A DNA stretch of 64,000 nucleotides from Coenobita brevimanus (GCA_032717465.1 CM064653.1:39195555-39259554); one strand, 5' to 3'. Shown: positions 44,297-54,564, counted from the first letter of the stretch. Made by a program: numbers and translations. Notes: generated from the letters alone by a model not told the origin.

Positions 44297-44905
44297 GGAG
44301 GAGAAGGAGGAGGAGGAGGAGGAGGAGGAGGAGGAGGAAGATGAAGAAGAGGAGGAAGATGAAGAAGAGGAGGAAGAAGAGGAGTAGGAGGAGGAGGAGG
44401 AGGAAAGATGCTGAAGATGAGGGGGAAGATACTACTACTAGTACTAATAATAAAAATAATAATAATAATGATGATAATAATAATAATAATAAAGAAGGGT
44501 AGTACTGGAAGAGAGGAAGAGGAAAGATGATGATGATGATGATAATGATGATGATGACTGATGATGATGATGGAAGAGGGGAGGAAGAAAACGAAGGAAT
44601 GATGAAGGAAAGCAGCGGACCAAGAATAAGCCGATTAGCAAGAAGGAAAACAACAATAATTCAACAGAGGGAAACAGGGGGAGGGAGGAAAAAGAGAGAG
44701 AGAATGGAGAGAAGAAAGACAGGAGGAAAAAGAGAAAGAATGGAGAGATGAGGAAAAAAAGAGAGAGAATGGAGAGAAGAGAGGAGGAAAAAGTGAGAGA
44801 CTGGAGAGATGAGAAGAGGAAAAAGAGAGAGAGAATAGAGAGGAGAAAGGGAGGAGGAAAAAGAGAGGGAATGGAGATAAGAGAATTATACAGAGATAAG
44901 GGAGA

Positions 44906-44969
<64 letters not shown>

Positions 44970-45100
44970 AGAAATAGGAACGGAAGAGGGGAAAGAGGGA
45001 AGCAGAAGTGAAGGAGGATGAAGGAGGGGTGAAGGAGAGGGTAAAAGACGGATGGAAGGAAGGAAGAGGGAAGCGGAGAGAGAGAGAGAGAGAGAGAGGT
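44297..45100 (+). repeat. Purine-rich tract with (GAG)n, (AAT)n, (GAT)n and (GA)n arrays
   Basis: (GAG)n at 44297-44405, (AAT)n near 44447-44492, (GAT)n at 44527-44572, a loose unit of GGAGGAAAAAGAGAGAGAAT with GGAGAGAAGA at 44670-44880, (GA)n at about 44908-44968, and (GA)n at about 45076-45098. Confidence 0.93.
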
Positions 45101-45119
45101 CGTGCGTTTCCTAGTACTA

Positions 45120-45380
45120 TATTCTACTTCACACCAGACGATTCTATTAAGCAAAGCCACAGAACCCGAGAGTGTTAATACTATCAAAAATAAACCCGCT
45201 AATATCATCAAAAATAAACCCCCTCAGTCTCGTTTTAACCTGGGTATTTACTTGACGCCAGACGATTTCATTCAGCTGGGAGAAAGACACGCGAGCCACA
45301 GAGTTGGAAAAAAAAAAAAAAAACGCTTACCACAATTTTTTTTTTAACTTTATACCCACTCTAGACGATTTTACGCAGAC
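45120..45380 (+). mobile_element. Three family F left-arm fragments
   Basis: CACCAGACGATTCTATTAAG at about 45132, GCCAGACGATTTCATTCAGC at about 45256 and CTAGACGATTTTACGCAGAC at about 45361 are three successive left cores in one orientation. A short internal duplication (AAAAATAAACCC) lies between the first two. Confidence 0.7.
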
Positions 45381-45590
45381 TGGGCCTCGTATTCTAAGGG
45401 ATAAGGCTCCCTAACAACCCTTCCTTAACGATTTATTCTTGAGTAAGGCTGGTTAACATCCTTCTGTACGTTATTTATGCAGAGTATGGCGATATTGGAA
45501 GGATTTATGCAACACAGGCCAGGACAGTAATGTGTAATAAGCAAAATAAATCGCTTTGGAGGAGGTGTTAGGGAGCAAGAACGGGTCAGT
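45381..45590 (+). mobile_element. Family E MITE, copy 3
   Basis: Left arm GGGCCTCGTATTCTAAGGGA, TAAGGCTCCCTAACAACC. Middle TATGGCGATATTGGAAGGAT. Right arm AAAATAAATCGCTTTGGAGG, AGGTGTTAGGGAGC. It lies directly after an F fragment. Confidence 0.78.
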
Positions 45591-45599
45591 ATAACAGGT

Positions 45600-45765
45600 A
45601 ATTAAGGGGGTTAATTACTTCACTAAGATGACGTATTTCTTAACTGTATTCCTATCTTCAGACGATTTTAATCAGCTTAGGAGATTTTTTTTTTACAGGA
45701 TGCGTCAACCCCCTTCACTACCAGAGGGCTCATCCACCTCGCTAATAAAATCGTCTGGTAACAGC

Positions 45766-45824
<59 letters not shown>

Positions 45825-45840
45825 CATTGTATTCTGAAGG
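45600..45840 (+). mobile_element. Family F element with (AC)n in the right arm
   Basis: Outer TTACTTCACTAAGATGACGT, left core TCAGACGATTTTAATCAGCT, centre GTCAACCCCCTTCACTACCA, right core CTAATAAAATCGTCTGGTAA. A perfect (AC)n array (45769-45822) follows, then GCCATTGTATTCTGAAGGGA, the displaced outer end. Confidence 0.75.
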
Positions 45841-45984
45841 GATATTTTTTACTTGCCACTACGACGAATTATCTTCAAAAAATCCTACCTTGCAAGCTAC
45901 AGATGCCTGAGAGGATTAATAAGAGACAGTAATCCCCTCCCTCCCCGTTCAAAATGTCTCCCATAAGCTTCAAAAAAAAAAAAA

Positions 45985-46240
45985 AAAATCATCTCGAGGT
46001 AGTAAGATTAAAATGAAAGTCAAAATTATACCCCCTGTAAAAAAAAAAAAAAATCATCTCGAGGTAGCAAGACAAAAATAAAAAAACAAAATTACACCTA
46101 TTATTAAACAAATAAAACCTATTATAAAACAAAATCGTCTCGAAGTGGCAAGACAAAAATAAGACAAAATTCAACCCATTAGTAAACAAAATAATCTCGA
46201 GGCACCATGACAAAAAAATAAAAATAAATAAATAAAACAC
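45985..46240 (+). repeat. Tandem array of family F right arms, ~4 units
   Basis: Unit AAAATCATCTCGAGGTAGCA then AGACAAAAATAAAACAAAATTA and an ACCTATT-like end, repeated near 45985, 46051, 46132 and 46188 at intervals of about 55-80 bp. A palindromic CTCGAG replaces the CTGG of the dispersed copies. Confidence 0.75.
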
Positions 46241-46745
46241 AAAATTAGACCTATTGCTACCTCTACACTAATTAAAACGCCTGGATAATATTTTCGCCCC
46301 CCCCCAAAAAAAAAACACACACACACACACACACACACCAGATTGAGCACTTCGTTTTTTCACGCACAATTAAATCTAAAATTGTTTACCGGCTAAATTG
46401 ACCCAGACTCGCTAAATAATGATAAATGAGGGTATAAATAATTTCTTTCCACGCAATACGCAATCTCGTTTATCTTTTTTTTTTTCCGTCATTTTTCAAG
46501 TCTACTACTGGTATTTCAAGTACTTCAAGTGGCAAAAAATAAAAAAAAATAAAAAGAATATATGTTTCTTCCGGATGAACAGAGAAGGGAAAAGTAACGT
46601 AAACAAAAAACAAAACAAAAAAATCCATACACCAGACTACAGGCTATACTCTTTTCATCTAATCTTGACCCCAAATCACACAATTTTCAAGCAAACTGGT
46701 ATTTTCCGTACCTCAGGCTTGGAATAACTCAACAATCCTTCGCCC
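46241..46745. other. AT-rich unassigned DNA
   Basis: C-run and A-run near 46296-46312, a short (AC)n to 46338, and A/T-rich DNA after. No gene recognised. Confidence 0.6.
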
Positions 46746-46747
46746 TT

Positions 46748-46870
46748 TTCATCTTAAGCTGGCCCAGATTTTCGTCCTTTTGCAGCTTATTTCACGTAGC
46801 TCAGTGGCAATAAGAGGATAATACTTTAATATTATTGTTTTCATTTTAATTTATCCCAGATTTTCGTAAA
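46748..46870 (+). mobile_element. Two truncated family A left ends (copies 7 and 8)
   Basis: First, TTCATCTTAAGCTGGCCCAG to AGCTCAGTGGCAATAAGAGG. Second, TTCATTTTAATTTATCCCAG then ATTTTCGTAAAAG. Both stop before the middle of the element, in tandem with the nearly full copy that follows. Confidence 0.7.
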
Positions 46871-47168
46871 AGCGGTAAGTTTGGCACCTCAATGGGAAGA
46901 TAAAAAAAAAAGTGCTATATTCTTTTCACCTTAACTTGGCCCAGATTTTCGTCATATTGAAGTTCAGTGGTACCTCCCGTAGCTCAATGGCAGAATAAGA
47001 CTTTACTACGGCCTTACATTCTTTCCATAGCACTTCTTCGTGACTAGAACCATATTCTATACTCAGTTTTTTTTTTTTTTTTTCAATCGAGGCGAAGATG
47101 CACTTGACAGATTGGTGATGATTGGCTGAATGCAGCATTACTTCATAATCTCTTTATTATTAATTGAC

Positions 47169-47256
47169 AACTGAATAGGGAGACTGCCTGAGATCGAGCT
47201 GCATGGAGAGCCGCCATTAGGTGACCAAGGCCGCCGCATGCAAGTACAGTAAGTTG
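47169..47256 (+). mobile_element. 88 bp LINE 3' end (family C1), identical to 50445-50532
   Basis: From AACTGAATAGGGAGACTGCC to GCAAGTACAGTAAGTTG, this appears identical over 88 bp to the end of the LINE remnant at 50082-50532. In one frame it reads ELNRETA, a stop, then DRAAWRAAIR, typical of the last residues of a LINE ORF. It is joined directly to a different LINE tail. Confidence 0.8.
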
Positions 47257-47257
47257 T

Positions 47258-47926
47258 GTGTGTGTGATGGTCTTTGAGAGAGGTGAAGTCAGTGAATGTA
47301 CAGTGAGGTTGGATGGTGAGGAATTGGAAAATGTGAGTACGTTTAAGTACTTGGGTAGTGTGATGAGTAAGGATGGAGGTTTGGAGGGTGAAGTGCTTGA
47401 AAGGGTACAGCAGGGAAGAAAGGTTGCTGGTTCATTGAAAGCAGTGATAAGAAACAGGGAAGTGAGCATGGAAGTGAAAAAGTTACTACATGACAGTATT
47501 GTGATACCAACTCTAACGTACGGAAGTGAAGCTTGGACGTTGTTGGAAGGACACAAGTCAAGAGTGAGAGCCGTGGAAATGAGTTATTTAAGAGGAGCCT
47601 GTGGAGTCACATGGAGAGACAGGCTGACGAATGAGGTTATAAAGGAGCGTTGTGGTGTTGATGTGGATGTGATAGGAAGCGTTATGAGGAACACACTGAG
47701 GTGGTTTGGCCATGTGGAGAGGATGGAGGGTCAAAGACTGACGAAGAGAGTGTATGTGAGTGAGGTGGAGGGGGAAAGAGGGAGGGGGAGGCCGAGGATG
47801 AGGTGGAGAAATGGGGTGGAGAGGTATATGAGAGAGGGGGGTGTGAGTTGGGAGCAGGGGAGTGAAATGGCGGGGGACAGGGCGACTTGGAAGCGATTTG
47901 TTTGTGGCCACCCCAAACGGGATTGA
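47258..47926 (+). CDS. C-terminal reverse-transcriptase fragment of a LINE (5' truncated)
   Basis: A 222-codon open frame covering the part of LINE ORF2 after the reverse-transcriptase palm. Recognisable blocks are FKYLGSVMSKDGG (residues 29-41), LTYGSEAWTL (86-95), the RWFGHVERM block (148-156), GRGRPRMRW (175-183) and DRATWKRF (207-214), in the order usual for non-LTR retrotransposon C-termini. The catalytic YxDD box, endonuclease and ORF1 are absent, so it cannot act by itself. The first codons fall in a TG repeat at the junction with family C1 DNA, so the start is not a genuine one. The frame is otherwise free of stops, suggesting a fairly young copy. It lies wholly inside the TIR element. 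I cannot assign the LINE clade securely. Confidence 0.82.
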   Translation: MCVMVFERGEVSECTVRLDGEELENVSTFKYLGSVMSKDGGLEGEVLERVQQGRKVAGSLKAVIRNREVSMEVKKLLHDSIVIPTLTYGSEAWTLLEGHKSRVRAVEMSYLRGACGVTWRDRLTNEVIKERCGVDVDVIGSVMRNTLRWFGHVERMEGQRLTKRVYVSEVEGERGRGRPRMRWRNGVERYMREGGVSWEQGSEMAGDRATWKRFVCGHPKRD

Positions 47927-47960
47927 GGCGTCTGGCAATAGATAGATAGATATATCTGAT
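47927..47960 (+). repeat. LINE 3' tail with a short (GATA)n
   Basis: GGCGTCTGGCAATAGATAGA then TAGATATA follows the stop codon. Short tandem repeats of this type are common 3' ends of some non-LTR elements, so this probably marks the LINE end. Confidence 0.6.
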
Positions 47961-48284
47961 GGGGAAATTTGGGCCAGTAAATGTTATTCGGACATGCTGC
48001 ATTTAGCCAGTCGTCTCCAACCTACCGAGTGCATCTTCGCCTCAATAAAAAAAACTGAGTAGTGCTAACCTCCTGTTCCAACTCAGCATTCAAGATCGTG
48101 AGATAAATTTTAGCCCAAGTTGAAGTGGACAAATAACAGCACTGGGTCTGAAATTCGAGGCTAGGCTGACTCACCTCGAACAACTGCATTTATTGGATTC
48201 TTCTAAAAACAAGTAAAGTAGGTGATTTGCGGGCACAGATTTTGGTGGTCTTGGAGGCTCTGTTGCGTCTTTTTTGCGTCCATT

Positions 48285-48722
48285 TAATGTTTGCTCTTTA
48301 AATTCTTTCATTTAATAACTGCTCTTTAAGTTCGTCCCTTTAATAATTGCTCTTTAAGTTCGTCCCATTAATAATTGCTCTTGATGTTCGTCCCTTTAAT
48401 AACTGCTATTTAATTCGTCCCTTTTAATAATTGCTCTTGATGTTCGTCCCTTTAATAATTGCTCTTTAAGTTCGTCCCTTTAATAACTGCTCTTGATGTT
48501 CGTCCCTTTAATAATTGCTCTTTAAGTTCGTCCCTTTAATAATTGCTCTTTAAGTTCGTCCCTTTAATAATTGCTCTTTAAGTTCGTCCCTTTAATACTT
48601 TAATAACTGCTCTTGAAGTTCATCCCTTTAATAATTGCTCTTGATGTTCGTCCCTTTAATAATTGCTCTTGATGTTCGTCCCTTTAATAATAATTGATGT
48701 TGAAGTTCGTCCCTTTAATTTT
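48285..48722 (+). repeat. 28 bp minisatellite, about 15 copies
   Basis: Unit TTTAATAATTGCTCTTTAAG followed by TTCGTCCC. Variants carry CTGC for TTGC or TTGATG for TTTAAG. The two variants alternate in blocks, with one double TTTAATACTTTAATAACTGC unit near 48590. Confidence 0.95.
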
Positions 48723-48739
48723 CTCTTTAAGTTACTGGC

Positions 48740-49080
48740 TGTAGAAAGAGGAGGGCAAAGGGGAGAGGGTAAAGAATAATGAAAGTGAAAGAGGAAAGGA
48801 GGAGGTGTAAAAATTTGTGAGAAGAAACGAGAAGAAAAATGAGGAATGAGATAATGGAACTGAAAGAGGGGAGGAACGAGGAGGAGGAGGAGGAGGAGGA
48901 GGAAAACGAAGAAAACCAATAATATGAGATGAGAAGGAAGAATAAAAAAGGAAATATAAGATTTTAAGACCGGTAGATGAAAAGGTGGGTGAGATAAAGT
49001 ACTAGGATAAGAAAAAGAGAGGAAGACTGAAGGAAGAAAACAAATAAAAACAGAGGAGGGAGGAAGAGGAGCTTCTAAAT
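48740..49080 (+). repeat. Purine-rich tract
   Basis: AGGAGGAAAGAAG-type DNA with (GAG)n at about 48880-48902. Confidence 0.88.
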
Positions 49081-49099
49081 AATATATAGTCAGAGAGGA

Positions 49100-50080
49100 C
49101 TGACACATGAGAGGTCTCCAGTTAGCTATCTATCTAACTATATTTACAGAGATAATGGACGATAACAGAAGATTAAAACGAAAAGGAGCTTCTCAATTAC
49201 CTACCTGTTAACGTATTTCCGTGTACTGGGTAGGTATAACAGATTAATTTTACTGATATTTCTTGCGTAGTTCTGTTTCGGTAAAAAAAAAAGAAAGAAA
49301 AAAAAAGTAACTTTATAAATACATTAATTCAGCTGTATGTGTCAATCTCTGTGAACGTATTTTATCTGTCTGTCTATCCACGTGATTTCTGATGTGATAA
49401 ATGGTTTATGTTTATTTACACATTACTGATAAATTTATTCCTCTATCTATCTATGTACGTCTTGCTGTATACAGGTCGTTTACCTCTCTAGTTTGCACAC
49501 CAATTTTATCTATCTACCAATATATGTAATACAGAGATCGATAGACAGAGGGATAGATAAAGATACAGACAGAGACAACGCCAAAATGATCTGATGATAT
49601 AGATTTCACGTATTTACACTGTATCTATCCCTAATTCCAGACATGAAAAATACCCTCTAGCTATCCACCTTTCACCGTTTCATCAATCTCCAAGGTATCT
49701 GCGTTTCTGTGATTTATTTACGTATCGATGTATGCCTCTACCAACACACACAGAGGGCATGAAGGGACGCTCTCACTGCCTCCGTACAGGTATTGGCTTT
49801 TCCCTGCATAAATGAATTCCAAAAACCCGCTCCCTCTCGCCACCCTTACTGTCCACCTCGCCTCCTTTCCTTTTCTCCTGTTTTATCTCATTCTTTAAGT
49901 TAGTTTTTACTCCATTCCCTTTCATCCTTAATTAATCTCTTCTCTACTTTTTCTCTCCTTCTACTGCTGCCCTTTAACTTAATTTCAAACCCCCCTCCTC
50001 TCTACTACTATTCAATTTTCCCTCCTCTTCTTTTTATCTCACTCTTTAGTTCCTTTTTATTTTTCCTTCTATCCACACAG
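49100..50080. other. Unassigned DNA
   Basis: Scattered TATC and GATA runs (near 49120, 49445, 49500 and 49550) and a pyrimidine-biased stretch from 49850 to 50060. No gene or repeat family recognised. Confidence 0.6.
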
Positions 50081-50081
50081 C

Positions 50082-50532
50082 GTATGCGGCATGTGCTAGG
50101 AGCGTAATGATGTATGGCAGTGAGACCTGGGTGGTACAGGAAGAGGATATTCGTAGACTCACACGAACAGAAATGACAATGAGAAGTAGATGAGAAATAC
50201 GTCCTTGAATACGAGGCCTGGGGGGAGCTAGGTTTACGATGGAAGTGTTAAGAGGAAGGATCGGACTGAAGTGTATTGGCGTTGTGATGAGGAGGGGTAG
50301 GCTGAGATGGTTTGGGCATGTGGAGAGGATGGGGATGACAAATGGGTGCAGAGAGTGAGAAGTGTTGAGCTGGGGGTAGGGTTGCGAGAGGCAGACCGAA
50401 AAAGATCAGGAACGAGGTCATAGAGTGTGACCTCATGGATAAGGAACTGAATAGGGAGACTGCCTGAGATCGAGCTGCATGGAGAGCCGCCATTAGGTGA
50501 CCAAGGCCGCCGCATGCAAGTACAGTAAGTTG
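50082..50532 (+). pseudogene. Broken C-terminal fragment of a LINE reverse transcriptase (family C1)
   Basis: The first frame reads AYAACARSVMMYGSETWVVQ (50082-50141), containing the YGSE[TA]W hallmark of LINE C-termini. After a stop and frameshift it continues LRGRIGLKCIGV then RRGRLRWFGHVERMG (about 50249-50338). A further frameshift leads to remnants of the GRPKK box and to ELNRETA at about 50445. At least two frameshifts and several stops break it. The palm domain and 5' half are missing. Its last 88 bp recur exactly at 47169-47256, about 3.3 kb upstream. It has the same domain layout as the 47258 fragment but belongs to a different lineage. Confidence 0.8.
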
Positions 50533-50606
50533 GAGCCTTTACAAACGATGCGAATCGAACGCAATAAATCGTTTATTGGGTCACACAAAACTAGTCTGGC
50601 TTGTTT

Positions 50607-50609
<3 letters not shown>

Positions 50610-50694
<85 letters not shown>
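50610..50694. repeat. (AC)n microsatellite
   Basis: About 42 perfect AC units. A short (ATC)n follows at 50850-50870. Confidence 0.97.
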
Positions 50695-50696
<2 letters not shown>

Positions 50697-50994
50697 ACTT
50701 GAAGGCAGCACTACATCTTGTGAGTGGGTGATTGCCGTACCCCTCCCCTCATACACACACAAACGAGAATTGAACAGTGATGGCAGGAAGAGAGGAGTAT
50801 ATTCATAAGTATAAAAACCACTTCACACACACAATACACCTCACTTAACACCATCATCATCATCATCATCTTTCTCACCTACCTAACGACAGGATGTGGT
50901 AGGATAAAGAAACAAGAGGCAAGAAATATTAACGTGGGATAAATATCAACAATATACTCGGTGGACAGAATTTCAGACCAAAAGAAAGCCTAAG

Positions 50995-51178
50995 GAATGA
51001 TGGCGGTAGTGGTCAGAGGGTAAGGGAGGTGGTCTGCTGTCTAAAAGGAAGCGGGTTCGATCCGATTTATGGCTAGGAAAAAATCTGATGACTTGAATTT
51101 TGTTACATTTTCCTGATCTTGCACGAAACCCATTGATCAGCCAATAAATAAATAAATGAATAAAAACACGTCCAATAA
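50995..51178 (+). mobile_element. tRNA-derived SINE
   Basis: TAGTGGTCAGAGGGTAAGG (A-box-like) and GCGGGTTCGATCCGATTT (near-perfect B box) lie about 38 bp apart, an internal RNA polymerase III promoter. A unique body of about 70 bp follows, and the element ends in an A-rich tail with (AAAT)n (CAATAAATAAATAAATGAAT) at about 51145-51165. A functional tRNA is unlikely because no acceptor stem closes. This is the best of the four SINE candidates. Confidence 0.68.
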
Positions 51179-51339
51179 ATAACATCACACCTGCCAATAC
51201 ACCTGTCCTTAACGAGATACACCTTGACTATATTAAATATCTAAGGAATTTATTTATTAATGGTGAAAGGTTAATGTGTGTGGAAAGGTATGAGGTCTGC
51301 TAGACCATAGGGAACGAATTGTCAATTCTAGGCTAGGAG

Positions 51340-51557
<218 letters not shown>

Positions 51558-51746
51558 CGCGCGTGCGCGCATTCTGTGTCGCTTACAGTCAAATCTCTCT
51601 CCCTCTCTCTCGTGTAGTGACAGATGTAAGGGAGACTCAGCCGCACTTTTCTCTGTGACAGGAAGGAGAACGTGGAAGAATAATTGACTGATGCAGGTAG
51701 GGGAGGAAGATAGGCGGAAAAGATGGAGGAAGGGTGGAAAGCGAGG

Positions 51747-51866
<120 letters not shown>

Positions 51867-51954
51867 TATATACCTATGACCTCCAAATTCTCACCTTTAA
51901 TTAAAACCATCAGGTGTTAACAGGAATAATTAATGAACAAGAAAAACAAAAAAA

Positions 51955-52061
51955 CAAAAATAAAATCCCCTAACCAAACTCCTAAGCTGAAAAAATCGTC
52001 TGGAAGGAACACAAATAAACCCATCCTCGTACTGAAGGGGTTAAATCACAGGTATACTGAA

Positions 52062-52122
<61 letters not shown>
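51955..52122 (+). mobile_element. Family F right arm, then (CT)n
   Basis: CTAAGCTGAAAAAATCGTCT, GGAAGGAACACAAATAAACC and the outer end TCGTACTGAAGGGGTTAAAT. A (CT)n array of about 30 units lies at 52062-52122. Confidence 0.65.
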
Positions 52123-52124
<2 letters not shown>

Positions 52125-52530
52125 GCATCCACACATTCGCAGTCACATCGGAAAAGAATTGAGTCAGATATTAAAATCCACGGCCATATGGATTTTTTGT
52201 AGAATAAAACACAATTTCATTCCCATCTGCGAATACCTGGGCAGATTTCCACCCACTCGATAAAACACACACACACACACACACAAACTCACTTATTCCA
52301 ATTTACACACATCCAAATCACGATTCACCAACCCACCCACCCACACATGTACGCAAATCTGAGTCGTGTACGTACTAGAAGCCGTCATGTACACCAACAA
52401 CATGCACGTCCCTGCCTCCCATCACCACTTCAGTCCAAGTATTTTTATTTTTTATTATTCAAGAAAAATTTATTAAACTTTATAGATAATCCAGAAATGA
52501 TGAGATACCTCCAATTACCCCTTTATTCCG
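52123..52530. other. Unassigned DNA
   Basis: Short (AC)n near 52264-52285. Otherwise nothing recognised. Confidence 0.6.
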
Positions 52531-52534
52531 AGGA

Positions 52535-52775
52535 CGTCTCTCTCTCTCTCTCACTCTCTCTCCTCTTTATCCCTCCTCTTTATTCTTCTCTGGTGGTAAT
52601 CCCTTCGTCCACCTCAACCATTTTCCTTGTCTTATAATTCCCTTTGTTCTCTCTCTCTCTCTCTCTCGAGCCAGAAAAGGTATCAGTTCATACGGAGAAT
52701 AACTGAGCTGAGAGGCAGAAGGAATGGAATGTAATTTAGACTGCCCTCTCTCTCTCTCTCTCTCTCTCTCTCAGA
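52535..52775 (-). repeat. Short (CT)n arrays
   Basis: (CT)n at about 52538-52562, 52650-52667 and 52745-52773. The DNA from 52776 to 53390 is T-rich with no gene recognised. Confidence 0.9.
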
Positions 52776-53394
52776 CGTCACATTCACGATTATATTCCAA
52801 TTTCTTCCTTCTCTCTCCCGCAAAAGAAAAAAAAATATGAAAAAAATAAAAGCCACATTCATTTTCCCAAATTACCTGTTCAACTTTTCCGGCCAAACAG
52901 AGGAACTTGGACGAATGTGAAATCTGGCATGCTGGGTCCTAAGAGTTTTAGTATTGAAGTTTTTATTTTTCGTTCACTTTCTATTTTAACTTTCTAATTT
53001 TTTACCATTTTTATAAGCTTTTTTCTTTTCTTTCTGACTGCTTTTCTTTCTCTTTTTTTCTTTCTTTCTTTTTGAGGGAGCTCGACTCTTCTTCTGGATA
53101 ATATTTACGCTTTTATTTACCTTTTTTTTTCACTTTTTAATACCATACCGTCTTTATATAATGGAATCTTCCTTGGGTAACATTAATCTGTTCATCCCTC
53201 TCTATTCTTTTATTCATGTATTTTATTTGAATCTTTCCTTTTATTATTTACAATCCACTCAATCGATGTTGTGCTGCTTTGGGTGTCTGCCCTTTCCTCT
53301 CTTCTCTCCTTCCTCTTCTGCCTTTCTTTCCTTCATTCTTTCCTCTTTCTTCTGCCTACGGGTGACTTTACACTCCCTCTTCCGTCAACACTGA

Positions 53395-53480
53395 GTGACA
53401 AGACAAATGGTTTCCTGTACACCAAGAAACCATTTACTACGCTGGGTGTTAACCATATAACCAGATTATGATGCCTGGTG
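53395..53480 (+). repeat. Family M dispersed repeat, copy 2
   Basis: GTGACAAGACAAATGGTTTC, AAACCATTTACTACGCTGGG and TGTTAACCATATAACCAGAT match copy 1 at 43947-44030. Confidence 0.72.
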
Positions 53481-53695
53481 GTTTGGTGGGTAATTAAGGT
53501 GCTCCAATCGGACTGAGCGTGTGTAGGTTTATATCCAAGATGGTGGTTGGGGTTTATTGCTCACGTAATGCCACTCAGGGATGTGCAAGGCTGGTCACTC
53601 TCATCTTAAATGTCAGGATCAACTTGCCTAACCCCAAGTTACTACGCTCCTCATGAGTCGACATAGGACTGGATGAGGGATGGATGGATGGATTA
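53478..53695 (+). mobile_element. tRNA-like SINE candidate (Ser/Leu-type head)
   Basis: TGGTGGGTAATTAAGGTGCTC resembles the GTGGTTAAGGTGCTC A-box region of class II tRNAs, and TGTAGGTTTATATCCAAG resembles a B box, about 35 bp apart. The body continues through GTAATGCCACTCAGGGATGT and ends in (GGAT)n at about 53676-53692. It abuts the family M copy. Confidence 0.45.
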
Positions 53696-53886
53696 TAATT
53701 ATTATTACGATTCCTATTATTATTATTATTACAGTCAAAGGCAAAATATTCAGCAACTGTCATACTGCCAACATCACAGAAAAAATTATTATTATTATTA
53801 TTGTCAAAACTGAAATATAACTGGCAATAACTTTTTCATACTTTGTGTCAAATTAAATCGTGCCTCTTTCAAAATACAACATTCTT

Positions 53887-53889
<3 letters not shown>

Positions 53890-53923
<34 letters not shown>

Positions 53924-53986
53924 TCCCCAGCCGTCCTCTTAAAGCTAGTTCACTCATCCGCCCCACAACCCCTCCCTGACCTCACA

Positions 53987-54046
<60 letters not shown>

Positions 54047-54119
54047 GAAACAGTCAGTGTTAGAAGATATATATACCATATAAAGTTACAGACCAACAGA
54101 TTATATAGACAGATAGATT

Positions 54120-54187
<68 letters not shown>
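53890..54187. repeat. (CT)n arrays facing a (GA)n array
   Basis: (CT)n at 53890-53921, (CT)n at 53991-54044 and (GA)n at 54121-54187. The last two are complementary, separated by about 76 bp that contains TATATATACC. Confidence 0.96.
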
Positions 54188-54190
<3 letters not shown>

Positions 54191-54298
54191 GGTGGGGGGT
54201 GGGGGGAGTTGGCTGGAGGATATGCAGCAGGTAAAGTGTTCTAAAAGTCCTTCCAAGTGTCCCAGAAGTTAACCCGTCCATCACAAACACACGCACCC

Positions 54299-54300
<2 letters not shown>

Positions 54301-54341
<41 letters not shown>

Positions 54342-54564
54342 TACTCCAATTTCCCTCTCACGCCAGGTTGTTTGCGTTTATATACAGATCGTTTGTTACC
54401 CACCGTACACGAGTTTCAACGCCATCTTTACACACACACACACACACGAAAGAAGATACGCTCATGAAACAATAGACAGGGAAGAAGGGACAGGTGTGAA
54501 AGAGGATGAAGGAGAGAAGAGGAGGAGGAAGGGGAACAAAGACAGGAGCAGGCATGGTAGAGAG

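Larger units (their letters stand above)
47062..48059 (+). mobile_element. Inserted TIR element carrying fused LINE 3' ends
   Basis: Inverted ends: left CTCAGTTTTTT...CAATCGAGGCGAAGATGCAC; right GTGCATCTTCGCCTCAATAA...AAACTGAG. The similarity extends inward to TTGGCTGAATGCAGCAT (left) and ATGCTGCATTTAGCCAGTC (right), so the terminal repeats are about 70-75 bp. TA stands at both junctions (47060-47061 and 48060-48061), consistent with a TA target duplication as in Tc1/mariner-type transposons, though the family A site may already have contained TATA. The interior holds LINE-derived DNA and no transposase, so it would be a non-autonomous element that acquired LINE sequence. Alternatively two flanking elements captured it. 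Confidence 0.75.
46925..48129 (+). mobile_element. Family A MITE, copy 9, split by a ~1 kb insertion
   Basis: The left part, 46925-47061, runs from TTCACCTTAACTTGGCCCAG through CTTCTTCGTGACTAGAACCA to ATATTCTATA. The right part, 48060-48129, runs from TAGTGCTAACCTCCTGTTCC through CAGCATTCAAGATCG to TTTAGCCCAAGTTGAAGTGG. Rejoining them without the insert gives a family A middle like the uninterrupted copies (ATATTCTAGTGTTAATC in copy 4). Both terminal repeats are present. The insert is annotated separately. Confidence 0.82.

Noticed and set aside
47143..47938. Minus-strand open frames opposite the LINE fragment
   Set aside because: The plus-strand frame carries the ordered LINE motifs; the minus frames are shadows.
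51000..51070. Functional tRNA gene at the A/B-box sequence
   Set aside because: No closing acceptor or anticodon stem can be drawn, and an A-rich tail follows, so a SINE fits better.
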